Assembly (NCBI GenBank): GCA_023438885.1
Contig: JAEXPS010000052.1
Span: forward strand, 1-28,425
Reading direction: 5' to 3'
From: Actinomycetes bacterium
GTDB lineage: Bacteria > Actinomycetota > Actinomycetes > Actinomycetales > Cellulomonadaceae
Length of the DNA: 28,425 nucleotides
The notes under the pieces were generated by a model. That model was not told the DNA's origin and did no database searches. It saw nothing but the letters and a program-made list of their open reading frames with translations. This document shows, piece by piece, positions 1 to 6,887 of this stretch (within the stretch, counting starts at the first letter, position 1; the number at the start of each line of letters is the position of its first letter). The position numbers were made by a program, and so were the translations under genes.

Positions 1-1
1 G

Positions 2-388
2 GCCGGAGCACTGGCGGACGCCGGAGCCGTCGTCGTCCACGGACCGGCGGGGCCGCCGGAGGCGCTGCTGGTGGTCGACGACCTCGACGAGGCGGACACG
101 ACGCTCGCCGACGAGCTGGCGTCCGCGCTTGCGTCCACGACACCGCCACGCCTGCTGTGCGCCACCACCACGTCCCACGCGGTGTCCGCGTTCCGCGGCC
201 TCGCGCCCGCACTGGTGCGCGCGCGGCGGTTGCTGGTGCTGGACCCGGCCGAGCCCGGCAGCCTCGAGCTCCTCGGGCCGGAGGGCGCGTGGCTGATGGA
301 CCCGCGTCACCGCCCGGCGGGCCGCGGCGCGCTCCGAGTCGGCCGGAACGTCACCCCGGTCCAGGTGTGGGCCCCGCCCGATGCCTAG
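2..388 (+). CDS. FtsK/SpoIIIE-like ATPase, C-terminal fragment
   Basis: The frame is open from the first complete codon to a TAG at 386-388, so this is the 3' end of a gene that begins before the window. The visible 128 residues contain a hydrophobic strand ending in two acidic residues (ALLVVDDLDEAD), which looks like a Walker B strand. A second strand (RRLLVLDP) follows, and the end (GRGALRVGRNVTPVQV) resembles the C-terminus of FtsK/SpoIIIE-type ATPases, including the EssC-like proteins of type VII secretion. No Walker A motif is visible because it would lie upstream. The stop overlaps the stop of the convergent membrane-protein gene. The family assignment is an inference from short similarity; another AAA-type ATPase is possible. 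Confidence 0.5.
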   Translation, partial: AGALADAGAVVVHGPAGPPEALLVVDDLDEADTTLADELASALASTTPPRLLCATTTSHAVSAFRGLAPALVRARRLLVLDPAEPGSLELLGPEGAWLMDPRHRPAGRGALRVGRNVTPVQVWAPPDA

Positions 389-780
389 GACTGTGGCGGC
401 GGTAGCGGCATGGTCCACGCGACGGCGCGCGGGGTCAGCAGCGCCACCACCACCGTGACCGCGACGGCCAGCACCAACGGCGGCGCAGGTTGCGGGGTCG
501 TCGACCACCCGGCCACCACCAGTGCCCCGAGCAGGAACTGCACCGTCAGCACCGGGCTGCGCGCCCACCGCCGGTGCCCGGCGACCAGAGCCCGCCCTGC
601 GAGCACGAGCACCGCCGCCAGTCCGGCGGCCATGACCGCCATGGCGACGTTCGCGGCCGGCATCTGCGAGCCGCGTGCCAGGACGACGACGAGGGTGACG
701 GCTCCGGCCAGCGACGCGAGGGCCTCCAGCCAGACGAGCAGCACGGCGACCCACACGGCGGCCGGACGCGTCTGCTTCAC
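385..780 (-). CDS. Small four-helix membrane protein of unknown function
   Basis: A 131-residue protein with about four hydrophobic segments (near residues 8-32, 43-62, 77-92 and 101-118) and short basic loops, so an integral membrane protein with a short polar tail. The frame is open much further upstream, but that part is an Arg/Gly/Pro-rich translation of GC-rich DNA and is unlikely to be coding. The GTG at 780 is chosen because it lies 7 nt after TAGGGT (793-788), a -10 box suited to a leaderless transcript, and directly precedes the first helix. It ends tail-to-tail with the FtsK-like gene, their stop codons overlapping. No known domain is recognised. Confidence 0.6.
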   Translation of the reverse strand: MKQTRPAAVWVAVLLVWLEALASLAGAVTLVVVLARGSQMPAANVAMAVMAAGLAAVLVLAGRALVAGHRRWARSPVLTVQFLLGALVVAGWSTTPQPAPPLVLAVAVTVVVALLTPRAVAWTMPLPPPQS

Positions 781-1201
781 GTCCCGGACCCTATGCGGAC
801 GCGGGCGTCCCGCGCGTCCACCACGCCCGGCGCCTCCGTCCCACCTTCCGGACAGGCCGGCGCGGAGCCGGCCTCCTGTGGAGGGTGTCGGCCCTGCCCT
901 CCGCGCATTTCCGGGACCTTCGTCCCTGGTACCTGCCTGGGGCCCAGCGGCGCTGGTCAGCGCCCACCATCCCCTGTTCCGCGCCATGACCTGTCCCGTC
1001 GCTGGTCGCAGCCGCGACGCGCCTACCGGAGTGTGACGAACGTCTCCCCAGCCATCTGGTTGAAACCTTGTCGTAACCCTTGTGCGGGCGAGTTTCGGAT
1101 GTGACTCTTGTTGTCAGCACCAAACACCCCACCATTTCCCCGCGCCACCGCTACGCCCTGATCCCGGGCGCCCGGATGTGCGCGTGCCAAGGAGGAGCCC
1201 C
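781..1201. other. Intergenic region between membrane-protein gene and whiB1
   Basis: This 421-nt stretch separates divergent genes and shows no convincing coding frame. It holds a perfect 7-bp hairpin, GGCCGGC-GCGGA-GCCGGCC (855-873), inside partly pairing flanks. Two TGTGA half-sites lie at about 1032-1036 and 1100-1104; the first continues TGTGA-CGAACG-TCTCC, a one-sided match to the CRP/FNR consensus. In mycobacteria whiB1 is under Crp (Rv3676) control, so these are worth testing. The strong SD AAGGAGGAG (1189-1197) shows that whiB1 has a translated leader. No clear -35/-10 pair for whiB1 could be placed. Confidence 0.4.
788..793 (-). promoter_or_regulatory. -10 box (TAGGGT) for leaderless membrane-protein gene
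   Basis: TAGGGT on the minus strand lies 7 nt before the GTG at 780. This matches the TANNNT-N6/7-start pattern seen repeatedly in this window. There is no obvious -35 element and no convincing Shine-Dalgarno sequence. Confidence 0.45.
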
Positions 1202-1450
1202 ATGGACTGGCGCCACCGCGCTGCGTGTCTCGACGAAGACCCCGAGCTGTTCTTCCCGATCGGCAACACCGGCCCTGCGCTGCTGCAGATCGAGGACGCG
1301 AAGGCCGTGTGCCGCCGTTGCGACGTCGTCGACACCTGCCTCAAGTGGGCGATCGAGACCGGCCAGGACGCCGGCGTCTGGGGCGGTCTGTCCGAGGACG
1401 AGCGCCGCGCGCTCAAGCGCCGCACCGCCCGCCAGCGCCGCGCGGGCTGA
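1202..1450 (+). CDS. whiB1: WhiB1-type [4Fe-4S] transcriptional regulator
   Basis: An 82-residue cytoplasmic Wbl protein. The four cluster-binding cysteines are at 9, 37, 40 and 46 (CxxC and CxxxxxC spacing), followed by the G-V-W-G-G turn at 58-62 and a basic C-terminal helix (ALKRRTARQRR) used for DNA contact. Length and sequence track Mycobacterium WhiB1 and Streptomyces WblE almost residue by residue. In mycobacteria WhiB1 binds the primary sigma factor SigA region 4 and its cluster reacts with nitric oxide. The ATG at 1202 is preferred over upstream in-frame codons because AAGGAGGAG lies 5-10 nt before it and homologues begin M-D-W-R. It converges on pdtaS, the same order as Rv3219/Rv3220c. 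Confidence 0.95.
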   Translation: MDWRHRAACLDEDPELFFPIGNTGPALLQIEDAKAVCRRCDVVDTCLKWAIETGQDAGVWGGLSEDERRALKRRTARQRRAG

Positions 1451-1488
1451 CGCCCTCTCCTTGTAGAAACCCCACAGCACCGCTGTCA

Positions 1489-1619
1489 CCGAACCCGGCA
1501 GCTCGTGTCCATCCCGGCAGTCCCAGCTGCCGGGCTCGGCACGAGGTGCCGGGTTCGGCGTTGCTGGGCGACCGTTGAGCTTCCAGGGCTCGGCACGAGG
1601 TGCCGGGTTCGGCGTTGCT
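1489..1619. repeat. Palindromic repeat cluster between whiB1 and pdtaS
   Basis: Two identical 34-nt copies lie at 1532-1565 and 1586-1619 (54-nt period). Each contains the palindrome CGGCAC-GAG-GTGCCG followed by GGTTCGGCGTTGCT. A third copy in inverted orientation at 1489-1507 (CCGAACCCGGCAGCTCGTG) matches the reverse complement of the unit at 18 of 19 positions. A separate hairpin CCCGGCAG-TCCCAG-CTGCCGGG (1513-1534) sits between them. The second direct copy runs into the pdtaS stop codon. The position between convergent genes suits a bidirectional terminator, but exact duplication over the full 34 nt suggests a dispersed extragenic palindrome family. Confidence 0.8.
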
Positions 1620-3096
1620 AGATGACCGTCGACGGATCGCGGTTCACCCGGAGGCGACAGCGCAGGTCCACGCTCGTGCCGCCGCTCTCGCGGGGCCGCC
1701 ACTCGATGGTGCCCCGCAGCTCGTTGCGCACCAGCGTCGAGACGATCTGGGTGCCCAGCCCGCTGCCCGCTCCGCGGTCGTCGGGCACGCCCGCGCCGTC
1801 GTCGGCCACGACCACGTGCAGCTCCTCGCCGGTGCGCTCGACGTCGATCTCGACCACCCCGCTGTCCCGCCCGGCGAAGCCGTGCTCGACGGCGTTCGTC
1901 ACCAGCTCGGTGAGCACCAGGGCCAGCGCGGTGGCGTCCTCGGCCAGCACCATGCCGAACGAGCCGTCGATGCGCGTGCGCACGTGCCCGCCGGCCTGCA
2001 TCGCGACGTCGGCGACCAGGCGCAGCGAGCGGCCGATCAGCTCGTCGAACTGCACCGACTCGTCCAGGGTCTGCGAGAGCGTCTCGTGCACCAGCGCGAT
2101 CGTCGCCACCCGGCGCTCGGCCTCGCCCAGGGCGTCTCGCGCCTCCCGGCTGCTCAGTCGCCGCGACTGGAGCCGCAGCAGCGCGGCCACCGTCTGGAGG
2201 TTGTTCTTCACGCGGTGGTGGATCTCGCGAATCGTCGCGTCCTTCGTGATCAGCTCGCGCTCGCGCCGTCGCAGCTCGGACACGTCGCGGCACAGCACCA
2301 CCGCGCCGATCCGGCTGCCGTCCTCGGTGAGGGGCACCGCACGCAGCGCGAGGGCGACCCCGCGCGCCTCGACGTCCACCCGCCACGCCGCCTTGCCGAG
2401 CAGCACCAGCGGCAGCGACTCGTCGGCCGGCTCGTCGATGAGCTCCGGCACCACCTCGCTGAGCGAGCGCGCGACGAGGTCGCCCATCGCGCCCAACCGG
2501 TGGAACCCCGACAGGGCGTTCGGCGAGGCGTAGAGCACCTCACCCTCGGCGTTGAGCCGGATCAGGCCGTCGCCGACGCGTGGCGCGCCCCGTTGCCGCC
2601 CCGCGGGGGTGTCGGTGGTGGGGAACTCTCCCCTCGACACCATCCCCAGCAGGTCGTCGGCCGCCTCGACGTAGTTCAGCTCGAGGCGCGAGGGCGTGCG
2701 CGCTCCCCCGAGGTTGGTCTGGCGCGCCAGCACCGCGATCGCCCGCTCCTTGCGGACCACGGGCACGGCCTCCTCGCGCACCGCGTACTCCCCGAACCAC
2801 CGGGGCTCGCGGGAGCGCTGGATCCGCTCCGTCTCCAGCGCCTTCTCCAGCTGAGCACGCTGGCCGTCCGGCACGGTCGAGCCCACCACGTCGTCGTAGT
2901 GGACCGTCGCGGCGGTCGAAGGGCGCACCTGAGCCACCGCGACGAAGTCGCCGGTGGTGGTCGGCAACCACAGCACCAGGTCGGCGAAGGCCAGGTCCGA
3001 GATCATCTGCCAGTCGCCGACGAGCAGGTGCAGCCACTCGAGATCGGCCGGCTCGAGCGCGCCGTGCCGCTCGGCGAGGTTGCTCAGCGTTGACAC
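1618..3096 (-). CDS. pdtaS: PdtaS-type cytosolic sensor histidine kinase
   Basis: A 492-residue soluble kinase. An N-terminal GAF-like region (about 10-150) is followed by a PAS-like domain (about 175-275), then a HisKA_2 dimerisation domain with the motif IREIHHRVKNNLQ (phospho-acceptor His near 293-294), and a HATPase_c domain with N box (ELVTNAVEHGF) and G boxes (DDGAGVPDD, GSGLGTQIV). This architecture and sequence match Mycobacterium PdtaS (Rv3220c), which phosphorylates PdtaR, an ANTAR RNA-binding response regulator. No PdtaR gene is in the window. The GTG at 3096 gives a start (V-S-T-L) like that of the mycobacterial protein and lies exactly 6 nt after TACCCT. Longer in-frame starts only add low-quality sequence. 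Confidence 0.9.
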   Translation of the reverse strand: MSTLSNLAERHGALEPADLEWLHLLVGDWQMISDLAFADLVLWLPTTTGDFVAVAQVRPSTAATVHYDDVVGSTVPDGQRAQLEKALETERIQRSREPRWFGEYAVREEAVPVVRKERAIAVLARQTNLGGARTPSRLELNYVEAADDLLGMVSRGEFPTTDTPAGRQRGAPRVGDGLIRLNAEGEVLYASPNALSGFHRLGAMGDLVARSLSEVVPELIDEPADESLPLVLLGKAAWRVDVEARGVALALRAVPLTEDGSRIGAVVLCRDVSELRRRERELITKDATIREIHHRVKNNLQTVAALLRLQSRRLSSREARDALGEAERRVATIALVHETLSQTLDESVQFDELIGRSLRLVADVAMQAGGHVRTRIDGSFGMVLAEDATALALVLTELVTNAVEHGFAGRDSGVVEIDVERTGEELHVVVADDGAGVPDDRGAGSGLGTQIVSTLVRNELRGTIEWRPRESGGTSVDLRCRLRVNRDPSTVI

Positions 3097-3102
3097 GCGT
3101 CC

Positions 3103-3108
3103 AGGGTA
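3103..3108 (-). promoter_or_regulatory. -10 box (TACCCT) for leaderless pdtaS
   Basis: On the minus strand TACCCT is followed by 6 nt and then the GTG at 3096. This spacing places the transcription start at the start codon, and no SD is present. Confidence 0.55.
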
Positions 3109-3155
3109 GGCGTGCAGCGCCGAGGTCACGCTCCCACGCCGGGACTCCCCTGGCG

Positions 3156-3161
3156 TAGGGT
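3156..3161 (+). promoter_or_regulatory. Possible -10 box (TAGGGT) of the LacI gene at 3193
   Basis: TAGGGT lies 31 nt before the ATG at 3193. The leader would carry AAGGAGG (3182-3188), so unlike the divergent pdtaS gene this one appears to have a normal leader. No good -35 element is visible. Confidence 0.35.
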
Positions 3162-3192
3162 CGTCCCGTCCTGGCACCGGCAAGGAGGAACA

Positions 3193-4236
3193 ATGGCCGA
3201 CCGAGCGCCGCTCGACGCCGCGGGCCGGCCCGCCGTGCCCACCCTCGAGGAGGTGGCGGCCCGCGCAGGCGTCTCCCGCTCCACGGCGTCCCGCGCCATC
3301 AACGGGGGCCTGCGCGTCTCCCCCGAGGCGCTCGTCGCCGTCGAGCGCGCCGTGGCGGAGCTGGGGTACTCCCCTAACCGGGCCGCCCGTTCGCTGGTGA
3401 CGCGCCGCACCGACTCGGTGGCGCTCGTCGTCCCCGAGCCCGACGAGCGCGTGCTCACCGACCCGTTCTTCGCCGGGACGCTGTCCGGTGTCTCGGCGTC
3501 ACTGGCCGACTCCGAGATCCAGATGGTGCTGGTGATCGCCCGGCCCGGCGAGAGCGAGCGCACCGTCCGGTACCTGCGCAACGGCCACGTCGACGGTGTG
3601 ATCGTCGTCTCCCACCACCGCGACGACCACCTCGACCGCGCCCTGGTGGAGCTGCGCCTCCCCAGCGTCTTCGTCGGACGCCCCATCGCCGCCAGCGGCA
3701 CCGACCTGGGGCTGCAGTACGTCGACACGGACAACGTCGAGGGCGGGCGCCTGGCGGCCCAGCACCTGATCGAGCGCGGGCGCCGCCGCATCGCGACGAT
3801 CGCCGGCCCGCAGGACATGGCGGTGGGCGTCGACCGCCTCGCCGGCTGGCGCGCGGCCGTCCAGGAGGCCGGGCTTCCGGACGACGCCGTGGTCCACGGC
3901 GACTTCACCAGCGCGTCCGGAGCCGCCGGCATCCGCGCGCTCCTCGAGCAGCACCCGGACATCGACGGCGTCTTCGTCGCATCCGACCTCATGGCGTCCG
4001 GCACGCTGCCCGCGCTCGCGGAGCTCGGCCGCACGGTGCCGGACGAGATCGCCGTGGTCGGCTACGACAACAGCCCGCTCGCCGCCACGACGACGCCGCC
4101 GCTGACCTCCGTGGTGCAGCCGGTGGTCGCGATGGCCAGGGCAGCCGGCCTGCGGCTGCTCGACCAGCTCCAGGGAGCTTCCGCCAGCGAGCCGCTGATC
4201 TTCGCGCCCGAGCTCGTGGTCCGCGCTTCGTCCTGA
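3193..4236 (+). CDS. LacI-family transcriptional regulator
   Basis: A 347-residue protein of normal LacI/GalR length. The helix-turn-helix and hinge are at about 17-70 (TLEEVAARAGVSRSTASRAI, then PNRAARSLVTRRT). A type 1 periplasmic-binding-fold effector domain covers about 75-340, with typical late motifs AVVGYDNSPLA and LTSVVQP. It presumably binds a sugar or sugar phosphate, but the effector cannot be read from sequence. The ATG at 3193 is chosen for the SD AAGGAGG 4 nt upstream; the open frame continues upstream but would read through the promoter. It is divergent from pdtaS and 31 nt upstream of glutamate dehydrogenase, which has its own -10 box. No operator resembling those near the sugar operon was found in its promoter, so its regulon is unknown. 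Confidence 0.88.
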   Translation: MADRAPLDAAGRPAVPTLEEVAARAGVSRSTASRAINGGLRVSPEALVAVERAVAELGYSPNRAARSLVTRRTDSVALVVPEPDERVLTDPFFAGTLSGVSASLADSEIQMVLVIARPGESERTVRYLRNGHVDGVIVVSHHRDDHLDRALVELRLPSVFVGRPIAASGTDLGLQYVDTDNVEGGRLAAQHLIERGRRRIATIAGPQDMAVGVDRLAGWRAAVQEAGLPDDAVVHGDFTSASGAAGIRALLEQHPDIDGVFVASDLMASGTLPALAELGRTVPDEIAVVGYDNSPLAATTTPPLTSVVQPVVAMARAAGLRLLDQLQGASASEPLIFAPELVVRASS

Positions 4237-4255
4237 CGGCCGGCCCGCCGGGGTG

Positions 4256-4261
4256 CAGAGT
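4256..4261 (+). promoter_or_regulatory. Possible -10 box (CAGAGT) for leaderless glutamate dehydrogenase
   Basis: CAGAGT is one base off TANNNT and is followed by 6 nt and then the ATG at 4268. No SD is present, so leaderless expression is plausible. Confidence 0.35.
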
Positions 4262-4267
4262 GGCCCC

Positions 4268-5515
4268 ATGACGGACCCCTCCCCGCTCGCGACGGCGCGG
4301 GCGCAGCTGGCCACGGCGATCGAGATCCTCGGCTACGACGACGGCATGCACGCGATGCTCGCGACCCCGCGTCGCGAGATCCACGTGGCGGTGCCGCTGC
4401 GGCGTGACGACGGCACGGTCGAGCTGCGCCACGGATACCGCGTCCAGCACAACATCTCGCGGGGCCCCGGCAAGGGCGGGCTGCGCTACGCGCCCTCGGT
4501 CGACATCGACGAGGTGCGCGCGCTCGCGATGCTGATGACCTGGAAGTGCGCCGTGGTGGACGTGCCCTACGGCGGGGCCAAGGGTGGCGTCGCGGTGGAC
4601 CCGCACGCCTGCTCGCGGGGAGAGCTGGAGCGGCTCACCCGCCGCTACACCAGCGAGATCATGCCGATGATCGGGCCCGAGCGGGACATCATGGCGCCGG
4701 ACGTCGGCACCGACGAGCAGGTGATGGCCTGGGTGATGGACACCTACTCCGTCAACCAGGGCTACACGATCCCCGCGGTGACCACCGGCAAGCCGCTCGC
4801 GGTGGGCGGTTCGCTGGGGCGCGCCACGGCGACCAGCCGCGGCGTGCTGCACGTGGCGGCGGCCACCCTGGCGGACGCCGGCGTCGACCTCGCCGAGATC
4901 AGCGCGGCCGTGCAGGGCTTCGGCAAGGTGGGCTCCCACCTGGCGCGATTCCTCCACGAGTCAGGTTCGCGCGTGGTCGCGGTGTCCGACGCGTTCGGGG
5001 GCGTCCGCGCCGCGGACGGCCTCGACGTGCCGGCGCTGGCCGCGCACGTGGCGGTCACCGGCAGCGTCGTCGGCTTCCCCGGCGCCGACGCGATCGACAA
5101 TGCCGAGCTCCTGGCGCTGGACGTCGACCTGCTCGTGCCGGCGGCCGTGGAGGGAGTGCTCGACGAGGAGGCGGCGGCCCGGGTCAAGGCCCGCTGGGTC
5201 GTGGAGGCCGCGAACGGCCCGACGACCACGCAGGGCGACGCCGTGCTCGCCGAGCGGGGCGTCGTCGTGGTGCCGGACATCCTCGCCAACGCCGGCGGGG
5301 TCGTCGTCTCCTACTTCGAATGGGTGCAGGCCAACCAGGCGTACTGGTGGACCGAGGCCGAGATCGAGGACCGGTTGGAGCAGCGGATGAAGGTGGCGTA
5401 CGGCGCGGTGGCGCAGCACGCGCGGGCCGAGGGGCTGTCGCTGCGCGACGCCGCCCTGGTCATCGGTGTGCGCCGCGTGGCCGAGGCGCACCGCACCCGA
5501 GGGCTGTACCCCTGA
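4268..5515 (+). CDS. Glu/Leu/Phe/Val-type dehydrogenase, probably glutamate dehydrogenase
   Basis: A 415-residue protein, the usual length of hexameric glutamate dehydrogenases, which interconvert L-glutamate and 2-oxoglutarate plus ammonium with NAD(P)H. Substrate and catalytic lysines are at the expected places: K69 in PGKGGLRY, K93 in MTWKCA and K105 in PYGGAKGG. The catalytic aspartate is D145 in APDVGTD. The Rossmann dinucleotide loop QGFGKVGS is at about 216-223. An acidic residue (D241, VAVSDAFGG) ends the second strand, which usually favours NAD over NADP. The PYGGAKGG signature separates it from leucine dehydrogenases. It converges with the META-domain gene, the two stops only 7 nt apart, leaving no room for a conventional terminator. 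Confidence 0.88.
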   Translation: MTDPSPLATARAQLATAIEILGYDDGMHAMLATPRREIHVAVPLRRDDGTVELRHGYRVQHNISRGPGKGGLRYAPSVDIDEVRALAMLMTWKCAVVDVPYGGAKGGVAVDPHACSRGELERLTRRYTSEIMPMIGPERDIMAPDVGTDEQVMAWVMDTYSVNQGYTIPAVTTGKPLAVGGSLGRATATSRGVLHVAAATLADAGVDLAEISAAVQGFGKVGSHLARFLHESGSRVVAVSDAFGGVRAADGLDVPALAAHVAVTGSVVGFPGADAIDNAELLALDVDLLVPAAVEGVLDEEAAARVKARWVVEAANGPTTTQGDAVLAERGVVVVPDILANAGGVVVSYFEWVQANQAYWWTEAEIEDRLEQRMKVAYGAVAQHARAEGLSLRDAALVIGVRRVAEAHRTRGLYP

Positions 5516-5522
5516 GGTCCGG

Positions 5523-5873
5523 CTAGGACCCCTCGGCCTCGGCGAGGACGAGCAGCGCCTCCGAGCCGTCCTCGCCGACGAGCCGCAGCCCGCCGTCGTC
5601 GATCGTCGCCGCCATCGGCCGCCCGAGCAGTGTGAGCAGCCTGCGCTCGGTCGCCATGGCCGGCTCCGGGCCGGCCATCATCGTCGAGACCACGGGCCCG
5701 AGCACCAGCTCGTCCTCGTCGACGGTCCACGTCGAGCGCATCCGGTTGACGCCCGCCATGCCGTAGACCACGCCGTCGCCGTCGAAGGTCAGGACGACGG
5801 GACCGCGCGTCTCGCCCGCCGGCGGCTCGCCGTCGAGCAGCACGAGGCGCCAGGTGCCGGTGGGGTCGCTCAT
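5523..5873 (-). CDS. META-domain (HslJ-like) small protein
   Basis: A 116-residue protein starting SDPTGTWRLVLLDGEPP and continuing with a strand-rich pattern, LTFDGDGVVYGMAGVNRMRSTWTVDEDEL, then STMMAGPEPAM. This is the typical META fold: G-x-W-x-L opening, a G-x-x-G-C/V-N core and a later T-x-M-A segment. The usual cysteine of the GCN core is replaced by V (AGVN). No signal peptide is seen, whereas many META proteins are secreted or lipid-anchored. Function in the family is poorly defined; HslJ of E. coli is linked to novobiocin resistance. The ATG at 5873 lies 6 nt after CAGGAT, again leaderless-like. It sits 48 nt downstream of the permease gene but likely has its own promoter. Confidence 0.72.
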   Translation of the reverse strand: MSDPTGTWRLVLLDGEPPAGETRGPVVLTFDGDGVVYGMAGVNRMRSTWTVDEDELVLGPVVSTMMAGPEPAMATERRLLTLLGRPMAATIDDGGLRLVGEDGSEALLVLAEAEGS

Positions 5874-5879
5874 GGGGGA

Positions 5880-5885
5880 ATCCTG
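5880..5885 (-). promoter_or_regulatory. Possible -10 box (CAGGAT) for leaderless META gene
   Basis: CAGGAT on the minus strand is followed by 6 nt (TCCCCC) and the ATG at 5873. The first base departs from TANNNT. Confidence 0.35.
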
Positions 5886-5921
5886 ACCTGGAGCCGGCCA
5901 CCGCGCGAGGCGAGCGAGCAG

Positions 5922-6887
5922 CTAGCCCTTGACCGCTCCGCCCAGCGCACCGTTCGAGAGGAACATGCGCTGGAAGACGAGGAAGAGCACCACCGGCAGC
6001 AGCGTCGCGATCGCCAGGGCCGCCATCATCACGCCCATGTCGGTGGTCGCCTGCAGCGACGGCAGCCGCACGGACAGCGGCTGGAGGTCGGGCTCCCGCA
6101 GCACCAGCAGGGGCCAGAGGAAGTCCTTCCAGGACGCGATGATCGCGAATACCGAGGTGACGCCGATGATCGGCTTGCTCATCGGGAGCACCACGGACCA
6201 GAACACCCGCACGGGCCCCGCGCCGTCGACCTTCGCCGCCTCGAAGATCTCGCGGGGCAGGTTGTCGAAGAAGCGCGTCATCAGCACCACGTTGAACGCG
6301 CTGGCGCCCGCCGGCAGCCACACGCCCCAGAAGGTGTTCACCAGGGAGTGGCCGATCAGCGGCGGGTCGAGGGCCACGAGGTACAGCGGCACCAGGAGCA
6401 CCACGGCCGGTACGAACAGCGTGCAGAGGATCGCGGCGTTCAGGTACCTGGACCAGCGCGGCCGCAGCACCGACAGCACGTACCCGGCGCTGGTCGCCAC
6501 CACCATCTGGCTCGCCCATGCGCCGGCCGCCATGATCAGTGAGTTGGCGAAGTAGCGGCTGATCTCGATGTCGTTCCACGCCTCGGAGAGGTTGCTCCAG
6601 GCCACGCCGTTGGGGAACAACGCGAGCGGCGTGGACAGGATGTCCTGGGTCGGTGTGATCGCGAACTTGGCCAGCAGCAGCAGCGGGCCCACGCAGGCGA
6701 CGACGAGGATCACGAGCAGCAGGCCGTGCATCACGCGCCACGGGCGTCGCACCTGCGGGCGCGCCCACTCGATCTCGGAGATCGCGGAGCGGGCCGTGCT
6801 GTCGACGAGGGCCGCCTTGCGGCGAGTCCGGGAGTGCCGCACCGCCGGGTCGGCGAGCGTGTCGGGGCGGGGAATCGTCGTGGTCAC
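5922..6887 (-). CDS. Carbohydrate ABC transporter permease, MalG type
   Basis: A 321-residue inner-membrane permease with about six hydrophobic helices beginning near residue 53 (MHGLLLVILVVACVGPLLLL) after a long basic N-terminal tail. The EAA loop that docks on the ATPase is present: LPREIFEAAKVDGAGPVRVFW, then VVLP. The C-terminus (FLSNGALGGAVKG) is typical of MalG-like subunits (G-x-x-x-G-A-V-K-G). The GTG at 6887 is chosen because it overlaps the stop of the upstream permease in the sequence GTGA, implying translational coupling. A longer frame extending to 7928 reads the upstream gene out of frame and is not real. It is the last gene of the sugar operon. Confidence 0.9.
   Translation of the reverse strand: MTTTIPRPDTLADPAVRHSRTRRKAALVDSTARSAISEIEWARPQVRRPWRVMHGLLLVILVVACVGPLLLLAKFAITPTQDILSTPLALFPNGVAWSNLSEAWNDIEISRYFANSLIMAAGAWASQMVVATSAGYVLSVLRPRWSRYLNAAILCTLFVPAVVLLVPLYLVALDPPLIGHSLVNTFWGVWLPAGASAFNVVLMTRFFDNLPREIFEAAKVDGAGPVRVFWSVVLPMSKPIIGVTSVFAIIASWKDFLWPLLVLREPDLQPLSVRLPSLQATTDMGVMMAALAIATLLPVVLFLVFQRMFLSNGALGGAVKG

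Noticed and set aside
410..1036. Plus-strand open frame of 208 codons
   Set aside because: It is antisense to the small membrane protein and continues into non-coding sequence; the minus-strand reading shows regular membrane helices.
1600..3093. Plus-strand open frame of 497 codons over pdtaS
   Set aside because: It is antisense to a full-length histidine kinase and lacks any recognisable domain.
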